Origin: Sphagnum magellanicum | Lineage: Eukaryota; Streptophyta; Sphagnopsida; Sphagnales; Sphagnaceae | NCBI GenBank assembly: GCA_021904315.1 | Contig: CM038910.1 | Coordinates: forward strand, 18,166,001 to 18,230,000 | DNA length: 64,000 nucleotides | Direction: 5' to 3' | In this document: piece after piece, positions 1 to 12,740 of the stretch | How the letters are laid out: each line of letters opens with the position of its first letter | How positions within the stretch are numbered: the first letter of the stretch is position 1 | Position numbers and translations under genes: made by a program | The notes under the pieces: generated by a model | The model's database searches: none | What the model saw: only the letters and a program-made list of their open reading frames with translations | Told to the model about the DNA's origin: nothing

Positions 1-107
1 TATTTTTTATATGTCTTATAACATCATGACTTGAAATTAGAAATGGGAAAAAATGTTATTTTCAATATAATCTAAATATTCATATTTTAAGCTAGTTTTC
101 AATTACA

Positions 108-416
108 TTAGAAAAGGATTTTGAAAAGGGACTTTGATCCGCCAAAACTTAGCGACCTTAATGTGTTTTCACCCATAAGTAGCCCAGATCTATGGTTAGC
201 CATATGTTGAAGTAGGTAATAGCTATTTAACACTATTTGCCATTGTAATCTACCTAAGTCTTTACAAAATAGACCTCCTTGTGTCCATTTTTTAATAAAT
301 TTTGCAACTATTTGTTCTTGCTTTCTATCTAATATCTTGAACCTATGTAATTCCTTCCAAGTGGCCATGCCTACTTGAATCGTGGTTTGCCAAGATTTAA
401 ATAAAGTTATTCCCAA
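108..416 (-). pseudogene. LINE C-terminal tail fragment
   Basis: A 102-codon open stretch on the minus strand, rich in Trp, Lys and Gln. It lies just downstream of the zf-RVT-like Cys/His pattern at about 715-610 in the same element. Order and orientation make it the C-terminal end of the LINE polyprotein. It has no independent promoter or start context. Confidence 0.6.
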
Positions 417-2954
417 ATGAAAATGCCCTTATCTAATATCCTATTCACATTTTTGGCACCAAATAAATCGTGCATCATCTCAATGAAGACCCCATGGGAT
501 AACACCCCATTCCATTTTTTCATCCACGAACTCATTATGAGGTTGGTGGAGTTCCCCCAACAAAATTTCTTCCCAAAAATTATATCTTGGCACCAAAAAA
601 CTTTTAACCCTAAGATCTCTAAAGTTGTTCCATGCCTCCTGAACTACTGAACATTACATTAGTCCATGTTCTGTAGTCTCCAATGTACCTTTAATACATA
701 AATTACATATGCCCTCTTATCCTATTTTCATATGCCATGCCCTAATCGGAAGGCCTTCAACCATAGTGAGGCACACCATAATTGAAATTTTCCTAGGAAG
801 CCATGGATGCCACACCCGTGGGAAGATCTTGCTTCTTTCCTTTTATGCAAAACCCTTTTCCTACAATGTGATATCCATTTTCATAGGTTTGAATTGCTTT
901 TTAATTACAACTCAAAATCCCCTTTTTGTAGTGTAGTTGAAGAAGATTTCCGAGTTCATTTTCCCTTGCCTTGTCCAAGTCCACTCCATTGGATCCCATT
1001 GCAACTTTTGTGTGACCCCTAATTGAACTACCCACAAAGATTGCCCATCCTCTAGCTATTTCTTGGGATTGAATTCCACACATGTGCCACTTCCCCAATT
1101 TCTTATCACCATTCTGGCTTCCTGAGTCCTCCAATTAAATATATTTATTGGCATTTGAGAGACATTTTTCGTATTGTTTACTTTTCTATACACTATGGCG
1201 ATCGTCCTCCCATTTTTTTCATTATGTACATGGTAGAATTCTTGGGTTTGGATATCAGCTTATGGCAAGGCTGAATCCTTCCACTATCTTGCTAGAAGTT
1301 TAAGAAGAACATTAAGTCTTGATAGATTCCAAGACACACTACCAATTAGTGAAACTCTTTTTTCTATTGTATTCCTTAAGCGTGTGATCCTCTTGAGATG
1401 ATTGATGGTTTGCCATGCATTCTCCTCTTCATTCCAAAAATCCTCAAGACGTTGAATCCCTTTTGTAGCCCATAAAAAAAATTTGGACTTAGGCTTTGTA
1501 CCCCATGGATGCCCTATTGGTTACACAATTTTGCATTCCCATACAAGGGTTGGCTTAAAATCTCCTTTTTATTCAATGGTTTTTTTTGAACTAGCCCTTT
1601 TCAGACCTTACACCAAGCAAACCAAATTCCATTCCACAATGGGGAGCCCTACAATACCAACTTATTTTTCTTGTCATGAGCCATCCTATTGTGGCATGCC
1701 ACCTCCTTTTATATGATTGTTTCAAATTATGTACTTGATGACATAAGAAAACCTTCCAAGGTTTTGGCCCTACGGTGAAGCCCCTTACTAACATCTTTGC
1801 TAAAAGAGCTAATATTTGGGCTTATGGGTCAAGAATCTTAATCCCGCCCCTTAGCTAAAGGCAATATTGCGGTGTCCCATGCCACCTTTGCCATTGCCTT
1901 TCCATCTACTTAACTTGACCAAACAAAATTCTTGATCAAGTTTTTCACTTTCTTCATAGCAAAAAGTGATAGGTCTACGCAGGAAACTTCATACCATACA
2001 GATGCAGGGATCACTTGGTTTGCCACCAAAATTCTTGCAACAAGTGACAATTTATTAAACATCCATACAACCAGTTTTCTTTTCACTGATTACAAAACCT
2101 TGTTATCCTTTTCTTTTTGTGGCATATTGTAATTGATGGGAAAACCCAAGTATTTATTTATTTTGCTTGCTACCAACCAAACTAGGCCTTTGTCCTTTCC
2201 CCAAGACCATTCTCTTGGTTTCTTAGATGCCCATATGGCACATGATTTATGTTAGTTGAACTTTCCTCCAAATGCATGACAAAAAGTTTGAAAAACTTGA
2301 AATGATTTTTCTAAATTGTTTATTGTGCCTTTCAAAAACAAAATTGTATCATTTGCAAACATCTAATCCCAAACTTGCCTCCCATTCAGAAAAATTAATC
2401 CTTCAATTTCATATGAAGGATCCAAAACCATGTAGCCCATAACATCTGTTATAAACAAATACAAGTATGGTGTTAGAAGGCATCCTTGATGAATTGCCCT
2501 TTCCATTGTGAAAGCTTCTCCTCTCTCTCCATTCACAACCATTGAAGTCTAAGCCTCCTTGTACAAGGATGTTATCCAGTTGATCCATTTATATGAAAAA
2601 CCAAGTTTTCTCGTGCTCTCTTAAAGAAACGTCCAATTTAACTTTGTCATATGCTTTTTCAAAATCTAGGAAAAGCATGACTAAGTCGTGGTCACTTTCT
2701 CTAACCCACTCCATAACTTCAAAAGCCATAAACATGATGTCCAAAATACACCTCCTTTAGACAAAACCTATTTGTGTTGGCCATATCCATGAAGGCAAGA
2801 ACAACTACAACCTATTAGCCAGAGTTTTGGTAATTATTTTGTATGTGGACCCTAAGACCAAGATTGGTTTGTAGTTTGCAATAAAATTGTGTTCCCCTAG
2901 TTTTGGTATGAATGTTTGTAAGCCTACATTAAGGTCCCTATGCATAAGTCCTTT

Positions 2955-3140
2955 CTAAAAGGTTTCTTGCAACAAGTTCTTAATGTCATCCCTTACTTCA
3001 CACCATGCTTCTTGGAAAAATTCCACTGAAATTCCATCTACGCTTGTAGCCTTATGTTTAGCTAGGTCAGAAGTTGTTTTCTTCACTTCTCCTCCTATGA
3101 ATTGTTGTAGCAAAATCTTATTATGTTTTTCAATTACCAT
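2955..3140 (-). pseudogene. LINE reverse transcriptase, N-terminal fragment
   Basis: This is the longest clear open piece of the LINE reverse transcriptase, 61 codons. It carries the conserved segment ATSVDGISVEFFQEAW followed by DDIKNLLQ, typical of the start of plant L1-type reverse transcriptases. It is read from the minus strand and is continuous in order with the linker fragment at 3460-3194 and the FLDFEKAYDKV motif downstream. It is not a separate gene. Confidence 0.8.
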
Positions 3141-5820
3141 AGTGGATACATTTTTTAAGCACTACTGCCTAGCTTGAACATTGTTCTCCACTTTTAAATC
3201 CTTAGTGTATAGATGATGGTAGAAGGATTGTACATTTTGACTATGTCATCATTTTCAATGAGCGTTTGCCCTCCATGAAGCAACTCATTTATTATGGTAC
3301 ACGGCCTATGACCCTTGTGGAATCCAAAAAACTCCCTTGAACATTTATCCCCCACCAAGGTCCATTTGGCTACCATAGAGTTCTTTGTGGAGTCCAATTT
3401 ATCCATTCTATGTTTCTCCAAGAGCTCTTGTGCCTTATTAAGCTTATCCCAAGCTTGCACACTTTCCTAATCCAACATGAACTCCTCCTCAATTGCTTCT
3501 ATGTCTACAAATTGCTTTCAATTTTCCTCCTCTTTGCCTTGCAATTTGAGTTGCTTAATGATTGCATCACTTTCCTTCTTAGTGAGTAGAATAGCTCTAG
3601 CCACCTGAGAACCAACTCCTTGATTCTCTCCTTCTACCATCCCTTGCTTCTACGCATCCAATAGTTGTTGCTTGGTATCTTCAATTTGTAGAAGTTGAAG
3701 GTTGAACTCCACCTAAACTGAATTTTTATGAGTCTTCAAGAAATTTATAAAAACATTGGAGAATGGTTAGAGATGTGCACCATTCTTTTTACTAATTATT
3801 TTATATTCATTAAGATCAAAATCTCTAATTGTAGATTTAGATTGCAAATGCAAAAAAAATAATCATGCAAAAAACATGTTTTGTTGATTCTTAAAACTTG
3901 TTTTGGTTTTTTTTTTTTTTTTTTGCTTGTAAACCTAAGACTTAAGTTAGGGGATTTTTAAAGACTATTTAAAGAACTAAATAAGTTCTACATCTAGGGG
4001 ATTATGAATCAACCCTAGGTAGATCATGTTAAGTAATTCGTAAGTAGCCCTTAAGTCTTGAAAATCCAAGTTCACTTAGTTAATCTTAATTAGTTACTAA
4101 ATTTAAAAAAGTAAATTGGTTAATTTGGTGATTATTTCCTTATCTTGTTGAGTTTAATTTTTTTTCAGCCTTGGCATTTTGGTTAAGTTTCTTGGTGTTT
4201 GGATCATTTTTTTCATTGTTACAAATTTGTTTGTCTTGGGTGTGACAAAAACCTTGGTGTGTTCTTGAATTTATGCTCCATGTTTGTGAACATATTATTT
4301 TGATGTCTTTAGTTTTCTTGCAAAAAAATCATTTATATTTTGCATTTGAGTTTTTATGTGTTAATATCATATCAAATCTTTTAAGTTGTTTGGTGAAAAG
4401 TTTGAAAGAAATCTAGGGTTGAAAAGTCTTTCTAATTAGATTGTTTGAAAGTATTTCATTATTTCATAAAAAAATTTCAATTGTAAAAGAGAAAAGAAGG
4501 AAAGAAGTAATGTGAAGGAAAATAAAAGAAAAAGTTACAAGATCAAAGGTTATGAAGGTTAAATTGTTTAAATCCAAACCTTGATTTAATTTCAAAGAAT
4601 GTTGAAGTGGAACTTGGAGAGATTATTAAAAAATATGAATCCTTTTTAAGTTCAAAATTTCAAAGAAAATGGATTTGTTTTGTGAGAGATATCATTACAA
4701 GGATTTCTTTCCTTTGCAATCAAGAAATCAATGATTAAATGTTCTAAACAACTACATAATTAACTATAATAATATAATATTATTTCAAATCCTATGTAAA
4801 AAAAGTTGTAATCATATATTAATGGTGCATTTGATTAGTAAATGATGATGTATGAACATGAAGAATGACATTGTTTTTTTATTATAAGTTTTCATCCATA
4901 TGGCATTGATGATTGATAACAAAGTAAGCGGATGTGTAAAATATCATTTGAAAACGTGATTAGAATAAACTCATTTCAAATGTGATTAAATGATGACTAT
5001 GCAAATGATGTGGACAAAATGATGTGTCATTGCATAAACAATGTGGTCATAAATTAATTTTACAATGATTAAAAAAGGACTAGTAGTAATTTAATATGAG
5101 CACAAACATACATAAACTATGACATGGATAGAATTGATTTTGATTAATCTTATACATATAAGTAATATAAAAACCTTTCTTGCATTTAAAAAATACATAT
5201 TTGATATATGATCCATTTAAAATATTCAATGTGAATAAATTAAATATTATTAACAAATATATTAAATTATAATGTGTAAAACGAATAAATTTTATAATTT
5301 CCAATAATTAGTTAATATATTTGATTCAAATTTTAATAGTCCAATTATTATCCATATATATATATAATTGATTTATGATCCATTTGTAAATATTCTATGT
5401 CAATAAATTACATGGACTCATATGTCTAAATTAGTAAAATTATGATATATTGGGAAAAAAATGTATAATATAAATTCCTACATCAAATGAAGGTTGAAGA
5501 TATGAAAGATATATTTTTATTGTTTCTTGTATTAGCCAAAAAGATTTTTCCATTTACAAATCATGTGTTTGAATTTATCTTTTCAAAGAATGGTCATTGA
5601 AATGTTATTCAATAACAAAATTAAAATATTTTTTTGAAATGAATTTTTTTTTAAAAAATGTGTATAATTGTGAATATTATTGAAAGAACTTTATGAAATA
5701 ATTTTCAGTTTTTTCATTTGGACAAATTATCAATAAAATATGAATGATCAAATTTGAGGTTTTTCATAATCTTCAAATGAAGTATGATCTAAATAGAATA
5801 AACATTAAATTATTTACACA

Positions 5821-5955
5821 ACAAGTGGGGTAGCTTGGTGGTAAAGGAATTGAATTTCTTCATTGAGGTCCAAGGATCAAATTTCGTAATGACATTGCAT
5901 TGTAATCAAGATTGGAATATTGATTGAATATTTCATATCTACTTAAAGTACCTAG
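5821..5955 (+). mobile_element. SINE-like tRNA-derived element
   Basis: The sequence has a Pol III A-box-like TAGCTTGGTGG at 5831-5841. About 40 bp later it has a weaker B-box-like AGGATCAAATTTC (5873-5885), spaced as in tRNA-derived SINEs. The U2 copy at 50011 preserves a better A box (TGGCCTAGTGG). The sequence does not fold as a tRNA cloverleaf that I can draw. The 3' end and target duplication are not clear. Confidence 0.5.
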
Positions 5956-6397
5956 GTTAGGTGGTGACACATGTCAATAATTGATAAGATAAACAATAAT
6001 GAAATAAAAGAATTTGAAATAAAAACATATTATTCATTATATCATATATAATATATCTATAATAATAAGTATTATAAATTTAAATAATAATGTTCCCCAA
6101 GTTTTTTGGTCTAATTTGTAATAGTAATTGAAATAAAACAATGACTAAACTATTACCAAACTATCATTAATGATTTCCCATATGTCCTTTATGATTGATG
6201 GATGAAATGTGCCACATTGTTGTGCCACATCATGTCTTAAATGACTATTGTCTTAAACAACTTGTTTGTAATGATTTTAGAGTTATTTATCATTTTTGTC
6301 CTTTATGATTGTCCAATACTAATCATAAACTCAATTATCGTTACATGTGAAATAATTTGGTTATGAAAACTACTTTTAAACTTGGAATAGCTAGTGG

Positions 6398-6619
6398 ATG
6401 CTACAATTATCATCTATTATGATAGCATTAGTAACATACTACTTCTTAATAATTCACTCAATTGTTAAGACAAAACACATTAAGGTGCATTATCACTTTG
6501 TGAAAAAGAAGGTTCTCACAAAAGAAATTGACCTTGTTCATGTTAGTACTAAAAATCAAGTTAACATTTTTACAAAGTTTAAGTACATAAAAGTTGTAAA
6601 AATCCAAAAGCATGTTTAG
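6398..6619 (+). pseudogene. Copia RNase H C-terminal remnant
   Basis: The 73-codon open frame ends with KTKHIKVHYHFVKKKVLTKE, followed by DLVHVSTKNQVNIFTK. This is the conserved C-terminal tail of Copia RNase H (TKHID.HYHF..., ...ADIFTK). It sits about 30 bp before the polypurine tract and the 3' LTR, as expected. The catalytic part of RNase H and all upstream domains are missing. Related fragments occur at about 27540-27700 and 51593-51720. Confidence 0.85.
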
Positions 6620-6965
6620 TGTATTAGATGTGAATTTGAGCTTAAGGGGGAGTGTTGAAAATCCAAGCTTGATTAATTAATCTTCATTGTTACTAAAAAG
6701 AAAAAAATAACTTGGTTAATTTAGTGATTATTTCCTTAGCTAGTTTGATTTTATTTTTTAAAATGGCTTTTTGGTTAAACTTCTTAATGTTAATGTTTTC
6801 ATTATTGCAAGTTTGTGTTTTGGGCATGACAAAAACCTTGGTCTGTTTTTTAATCTATGTTCCATATTTGTGAGCATGTTATTTTGATGTCATTAGTTCT
6901 CTTGCAATTGGAAATGCAATTTGTGAATATGACATAAAAACAAGATGCTCACAAATTGCATCCCT

Positions 6966-7440
6966 TTAAGTAGCCCCCTTTTAAACTATGAGTCAACCTT
7001 AAGTAGCACTTCAAGTAACTCTTAAGTATCCTTTAACCTAAGAAATCTAGGTAACTAACCTGAAAGGTGAACTTTATGTAACCCACCAAGTAGCCTCTAG
7101 GTATCCCATAACCTAATTTAAACTCTTAGACATCTCTCTAAATAATCCTTCAATAGTGCTTAGGTAGGCCTTATGTAACTTTTAAATAGACTTTAAATAT
7201 CCTTTAACTTAGGTAGACCCTATGGTGGCTTCCCAAGGTAGGCTTTAAGAAGCTTTCCAAGTAAGCTTTATGTAGGTCCCTTTGTAGGATTTTGATAGCC
7301 ACTAGGTAACCCCTTAAATATTCTTTAAGTAATCCATAACCTAGGTAGGCCCCTAGGTGTCTCCTTAGATGGTCCCTAGCTATCCACATGGGTAGGCTCT
7401 ATTTAACCCCCATAAGTATCCATTTAGTGGACTCCACAAA
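6966..7440. repeat. Degenerate CCTTAGGTA / TAGCCCCTTA repeat, U0
   Basis: The block is built from variations of short words such as CCTTAGGTA, TAGCCCCTT, CATAACCTAGGTAGG and GGCTTTATGTA. Longer words recur (for example CCATAACCTAGGTAGGCCCC), suggesting an old higher-order tandem array with a period of roughly 160-240 bp. The same block is at 28025-28660 (U1) and 52095-53390 (U2, interrupted). The minus strand is partly open (7389-7204) but has no recognisable domain. Confidence 0.65.
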
Positions 7441-7632
7441 ACAATTGCATTTTAGTACTATTTTCTAGCGTAGTTGCATTCAATGTGACAAGCACATTTT
7501 GTTGAATACGTACTCTATAAAGTGTTTTGGCTAATACAAAATAGGTTCAATTGATATACTAACATGAACATTAGTTGAATAGGGGGTGTTGCTAGTTGTC
7601 ATTATAGGTTGATTTGGCCTTGGATAAGGCTA

Positions 7633-7821
7633 TCATGCCATAGAAATTGTAATGGTTCTAGGATTAACAAGTTCAAACATATTCATCTCATTAAAATATC
7701 TTGGATACAAATTTGAATCTAAAAATAAATAAGGTGATATAACATTGTACCACATAAAATAAGAAGGAAAGGTACATTTTTTGTATGACTTGGCACTATT
7801 GGTGGAATAGTTTGTTGCCAA
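7633..7821 (-). pseudogene. Minus-strand coding remnant of unknown family (U0)
   Basis: This open stretch matches in frame the N-terminal half of the longer minus-strand open frame at 53759-53373 in U2 (shared words PYLFLDSNLYPRYFN and FELVNPRT-like). I do not recognise a known domain. The position among retroelement debris suggests an old gag-like or host-derived fragment, but this is inference. Confidence 0.4.
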
Positions 7822-8647
7822 CTTGTTCGTTGAACATTTGGTATTGCTTCAATCCTTGTAACAAGTTGTTTGAAACTCTTTTGCACATGTGCAACAAAGA
7901 AGGTTGTTAGAGCGCTAAAAACAATTCATTATGAAGTGGTCATCTTTTCTTAATCAACAAAAGTTTTTAATCCACAAAAGGACGAAATTTGAAATCATGA
8001 CCAATTTGTTGACACAAACTACAAGGTATGATTTCAAAATTGATATTCTCCCACTAAATTACTTTGTTATTCAAGAGGCTCTTCTCACCAGTTAGAAATC
8101 AAAACTGACCCCCTTTATAGATTAAACTATAAAACAACAAAATCTTAACACACAACAACTTCTGTACACAAATATTTTCAAAATATGACAAAGAATAGAA
8201 ACTTAAGTTTGCATCGATGCGCACATCTAAATGAAAAATAGAAAATAATTTTTACCAAGTAATTCCAAACCACCTACAATTTAGGTGTGATCCAATTTGT
8301 TATCTAAAAATTTCCACCCTAGGTTTGAATCACCTAATGTGAGGTTAAATTAGTTTTAGCTACCTACCACCTAGTGTGAAGGGTGCATGGGTTAGTTTAC
8401 TCTTTAAACTTTAATTGTTAACCCCCCAACCAAGAGAGGGTTAAAAGGAACAATAATACTCCTACTAATTATCCCTTGGTGTGAATTGAGCATAAAGAAG
8501 CTCGACCTTTTAATATTACAATTTACAAATCTGAAACAAGATTCAACAATTTATTTCTTCAAGAATTCTGCATTTGAATCTTTACTCTTCATAAAAAATA
8601 GTAGTTACAATCTGCAATCCCATTAAAATGTGTTGTTGTGCTTCCAA

Positions 8648-8803
8648 AAAATATATAAATAAATAAATAAATAAATAAAATGTTAGACCTGCCATGGTAC
8701 TAAGGCATAAGAGAATAGGCACATTCTACCCATTAATGAGTCACTAAGGTGTGGATTGATGCCCATTCTACACATTAATGAGTTACTAGGGCGAGGATGG
8801 ATA
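8648..8803. repeat. (AAAT)n tract and truncated 42-bp minisatellite, U0
   Basis: A short (AAAT)n microsatellite near 8650-8680 is followed by tandem units of about 42 bp built on CATTCTACCCATTAATGAGT and CACTAAGGCGAGGATGGAT. Only two to three units are present here, against four in U1 (30670-30837). The third unit is cut at the U0/U1 junction. Confidence 0.75.
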
Positions 8804-11800
8804 CCTTTTTTCCAAAATGCATGATGCATTGGAAAAGTGGTTAACCATAAGGATAACAATGATCCAAATGTGACCATTTTTGCATTCACATTATTGGAAT
8901 ATGTAAAGTATGTAAAGAGTTATAAGGATCATTAGCAAAGGGCATCCAGCAATCACAAATGTTGTTAGTCAAAGGGTTTTTTTAACAACCGTAATTACAT
9001 GGATGAGCTTCATTCCATCAAAATTTAATTTTTCATCCATGAAAAATTTGTTTATATTCATATAAAAAATCATCCATTCATCCATTGAAAATTCATAGAT
9101 GAAATTTCCTTGATTCTCATCCACGGAATTGAGATTATTTTAATGCAAAAAACTTGTGGCGTTGGCAACTTGGGAATGCAAGCATGCCAATGTGACGGAA
9201 CTTAGTTCATGACAACAAGAAAAATATCTCTCCAAAATAACAATACTTTTTGCAATCAACATCCTTTTCATATTTTATTTTTACAAAAATAAAATGTGTT
9301 GTTTCAAAAAAAATTTTGACTTCTCTCAATAGATATTCAAATTTTTTTGCAAGGAAGAATGTTTTGAGATGGTCTTAATTGATAGGATACATTTGTATAC
9401 AACACCATTTTATTTCGCCTAAGACTTTTCAAGAAAGAAAAATATTCTAAGGAATAAATTTATATGAAACATATGAAAATCACATGTATGTGTTTGTGCT
9501 AAAATTGAATTGGGATTTTGAGCTTTTAAGATTAGATGTATGTGATTTTAAGAATAACATGTTCATTTTACTTCAATCATGAGTTTGTTGCTAACAAATA
9601 TAATCATAACTTTTAATTGTGTGATTTTTGAATTGACATTAAATAACCTTCCATTAATCCAAAGCTTTTCACCTAGTCATAGGGTTTTAGTCATAATTAT
9701 AGTGGGGAAGAATTGAATTTAATAAAGTAGCAATTTATTTATTTGTACTCCTTGCACTTATTCTAAGCATGTCCTTACCAAGAAGTGTGATAAAAGAGCT
9801 CCAAAATTTCTTAAACAATTTCTGCCCACATTAAGAAAAGCTCTTGTACCTTACAATTTAGCAATAAATTATTGTGAAAATGTTTTTTTGCCACTACCCA
9901 AGGCTAGGGTAATTATAGACACAAAGAATGTACTAAATAAAAATGTTTGTTTCAAATTGACCAAACGTTTAATAATTGGTCCAAGAGGTGAGACTTTAAT
10001 AATCTTTCACTTATATTGTGAGGTCTTTTATTGTATAGAGTGAGGAGGGAAAAATTATGATTGTATCTTGGACATGGAGATATTGGTGTAGGCACAAATA
10101 TGGTGTCACCACTAGAAATGCTTTTAGAAATCTTAGTTTTTAGTGTAATAATATTACTTAAATTAAAAGAATAGAAATCATATTTGAAAGTAGAAGTAGA
10201 AGAACAAGAATTAGATCTAAAAATAGAATATGAATATGATGAGATGGACTTTTTTGGATATACAAGGTTTACGTGTTTAAGAAATTTCTATTGGATCATT
10301 GGGTCTAACAATTTTTAGTCCCACAACCAACAAGGTTTCTAAATCTTCAGTTTTTTCCTTTCTTGTGATCATGTTGCTAACACATTTCCTTGGAACCCAC
10401 ATGTGTAGAAACTAATTATTATTCTCTCTATTTTCCTTCATCCATCACTTCTCATGTTGCCTAACACATAGACCTATTGCAAACCAAACATTGCATTTGA
10501 ATAAGCTCAAGGCTTAATCTTATGGAAAGTCAACTTCATATAGTGGCTTTTCCTAACTAAATTTCAACCTAGAACCTCCATCTTGTTTAGTGGTACCACA
10601 ATCATAATTTCTCTAGTGGTAATCTATTGTATGTGGAGGACAAAAAGATTGCTTGAAGTTATTATCATATAATTATTGGTGGTAGAAAAGGTACCTTACC
10701 AATGTAGGTTTTAAGCTACCATAGAAAATGATTAAAAAGGTGTGTTTTTTCATTCTTCAGTAGTGATGTGTTTATGTAGATTATTCTATTCAATTTTCAA
10801 ATAAACTCAATTTTTAGATAGACCCAATTTTTAAACAATCCCATTGCTAAACCTAAATGTTAATAATAATATTATTATTTCTAATAGTCCCATTACATTG
10901 ACACAATTCTATATGTCATGGTCAAACCTTGGTTAGACTTGGGACAAATAACATCATTGCATTACTTTGAAAATTTTAGTTGAAAAATTGAAATGTAATG
11001 ATTTTGGCTTTCAATAAGAATACAATTTATTTAATTTCTCATTAATTAATTTTATAATTTTATAATTATTATAAATTTTATTTATTTATTTTAAAATGAG
11101 AATGAAATAAAATATTTTTATTATTTTTAGACCATAAATTCAAATTTAATGTCTTTACTATTTTTTAAAAAATAAAATGGAACTAATATCACATTTTTTG
11201 AATTTTTATAATTTTATTTAATTTTTTTATGATTTTAGTTTTTCAAATTTTAAAAATGTTACATCACTTTAGGATATTTATTTCGAAACGTTGAACATAA
11301 TTTTCATAATTTTAAATAGGGATGATGTAATTTCACAACATGTTTAATTATCCTTTAACTTTTTTGATTCAATAATTGGTTAAATGATGACAAGTCCCCA
11401 AAAAAAAACCCACGATTCATGACAAAGTCCTTTATCTTCGTTTTTTGTTTTTAATGCATGTGCACTTGACCAAATTATATATTAACCTTTTAAGGCCTTG
11501 GTATCATTTTATTGGGTCAAAATGTTCATTTATTAGTTTTAAGTTGCCATGTGATAGCCCATAAGTAATCAATAATAATTTTTTTGGGGATAGGTTGCCA
11601 TGTGATAATTCATAAGTGGGTAATTATTTTTTGAACTTAACTTAAGTTACCACATGGTGACAAGAAATCAATAAAAAGAATAATATTAAAAAAATAAATC
11701 TTAATCATTCCATGAATTTTATCTTATTTAATTCAAAAATTGATGACCATGATTTCACAATCATTTGAGATTGTGATCATTTGTTGGTCACTTTCAAATG

Positions 11801-12514
11801 ATATAAATGACTATAATTAGTGTTGTTTAGTTATCCAATTTCCAAACAAAACCCCATATATGAATAAAAAATATTCTCACTTCTCAAAAAATAGATGGAT
11901 GTATGTTTTAAGTCCCACATACTTTCATATATAGATGGTTGTGTAGTCAATTTTTTTTTCCCCCCTTTGCCCAGGTTAAGATTTAATTTTTTTTTTCTAA
12001 GATAATGAAATTGTAGGATTAATAGTCGAATGTGTTGTGACTTGAAGCTTTGTGTTCAAGGTTTCTTCTTTCAAATTCTTAAAGAAGGTCCACTAGCGAG
12101 GATCCCAACATTAATTAATATTGAATGGTGATTGTCTTAAATGAGTTGTAATTTTATAAAAAAATCCTGCTTTGTATGGAAAACTCCATGAATGGAATGT
12201 CTAAATGCAATGACTTTTAATAATTTTCCCTCAAAATATGGCAAATTTTGTTCAATGTGAAGATTTCAACAAATTAAACAATGTTGTCTGGAAAATTTTC
12301 TGACACTTTCAACAAATTGTCCTTGAAATTTCTGAAAAATTGAAACATCTGAGTTTTAATTAAGTGACGTTGAATTTGACAGAAGGGTAGGGACGTAGCC
12401 AGCCAGCCCCACCACTACTCTTCAACTTAGAAGTGTAATGTTAGCTTGCAATACCTCAAGCATGGATCATTCATTCCACCGACCAGCATACTAATTATCC
12501 TATAAATCTGGATG
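8804..12514. other. U1 lead-in, AT-rich, no gene seen
   Basis: 8806-10210 aligns with 38285-39690 in U2. The next part (about 10210-11985) has no match in U2, where a different 650-bp stretch (about 39690-40335) occupies the place. Alignment resumes at about 11990 (U1) and 40340 (U2). I see only short spurious open frames, poly(A/T) runs and AT-rich sequence. Confidence 0.6.
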
Positions 12515-12740
12515 TTAACAAGGCACACTGACCCTGACAATAGATAAGATGTTGGACATATATCTACTGTGTCCACACTCTGAACACCAAAAAAATCCAT
12601 TCCAATCTTAACAGTCTAAACACTTTCACCAAAGGAACCAATTCCCCTAATGTGAAACCAGTTCTCATAAGGTGAAACTTCCGAAAGTTGGATCCAATGC
12701 GATAGTCCCTGTCCCTGTGGGAGCGGGCAGGGCCCAACAA
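12515..12740 (+). repeat. Left inverted-repeat arm flanking protease copy 1
   Basis: The reverse complement of this block matches 17757-17988, about 85% by eye. Shared words include GACTATCGCATTGGATCC, GGACACAGTAG and CCTTGTTA at the outer end. The arms enclose the whole protease gene with its upstream region. The same pair is present in U2 (40881-41108 and 46548-46779), so the arrangement predates the duplication. Confidence 0.8.

Larger units (their letters stand above)
1..3775 (-). mobile_element. 5'-truncated, decayed LINE (non-LTR retrotransposon)
   Basis: The minus strand encodes fragments of one LINE polyprotein in the expected order from high to low coordinates. It starts near 3770 with SNHSP, which resembles the end of an endonuclease domain (normally SDHSP). 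Next is the linker with GDKCSREFFGFHKGHRP (about 3340). Then come the reverse transcriptase motifs SVDGISVEFFQEAW (about 3040), FLDFEKAYDKV (about 2680), HQGCLLTPYLYLF (about 2480) and FANDTI (about 2355). A zf-RVT-like CNLC...ETTEH pattern follows near 710, and the C-terminal tail is at 416-108. The reading frame is broken by many stops and shifts. The catalytic FADD box reads FAND, so the enzyme would be dead even if translated. The endonuclease is missing (5' truncation, common for LINEs). The 3' end probably lies at or beyond the left edge; no poly(A) or target duplication was identified. Confidence 0.88.
4056..6965 (+). mobile_element. Internally deleted Copia remnant (U0 copy)
   Basis: A 5' LTR-like block starts at 4056 (TCTTGAAAATCC, canonical TG lost). 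A matching 3' LTR starts at 6653 (TGTTGAAAATCC), directly after the purine tract AAGGGGGAG. The two blocks share about 270 bp, including ACAAAAACCTTGG. The only coding trace is the RNase H tail at 6398-6619. No primer binding site or other pol domain is seen, so most of the interior has been lost. TTAAG lies on both outer sides (4051-4055 and 6966-6970) and is a candidate 5-bp target duplication, although the right end of the LTR would then not be CA. Confidence 0.75.
3785..8803. other. U0: partial unit of the tandem segmental duplication
   Basis: This stretch aligns by eye, with indels, to 25290-30760 (U1) and 48580-55460 (U2). It contains the Copia remnant, the CCTTAGGTA-type repeat, part of the minus-strand remnant and two to three units of the 42-bp minisatellite. 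Compared with U1 and U2 it lacks about 730 bp near 8055 (present at 29290-30010). Homology to the tail of a unit stops at about 8803 inside the minisatellite. Homology to the start of a unit (38281 onward) begins at once, so the exonuclease gene and the spacer have been deleted from this unit. Confidence 0.8.

Noticed and set aside
5821-5900. Possible tRNA gene
   Set aside because: Only box A is good; there is no acceptor stem or complete cloverleaf, so it was kept as a SINE-like element.
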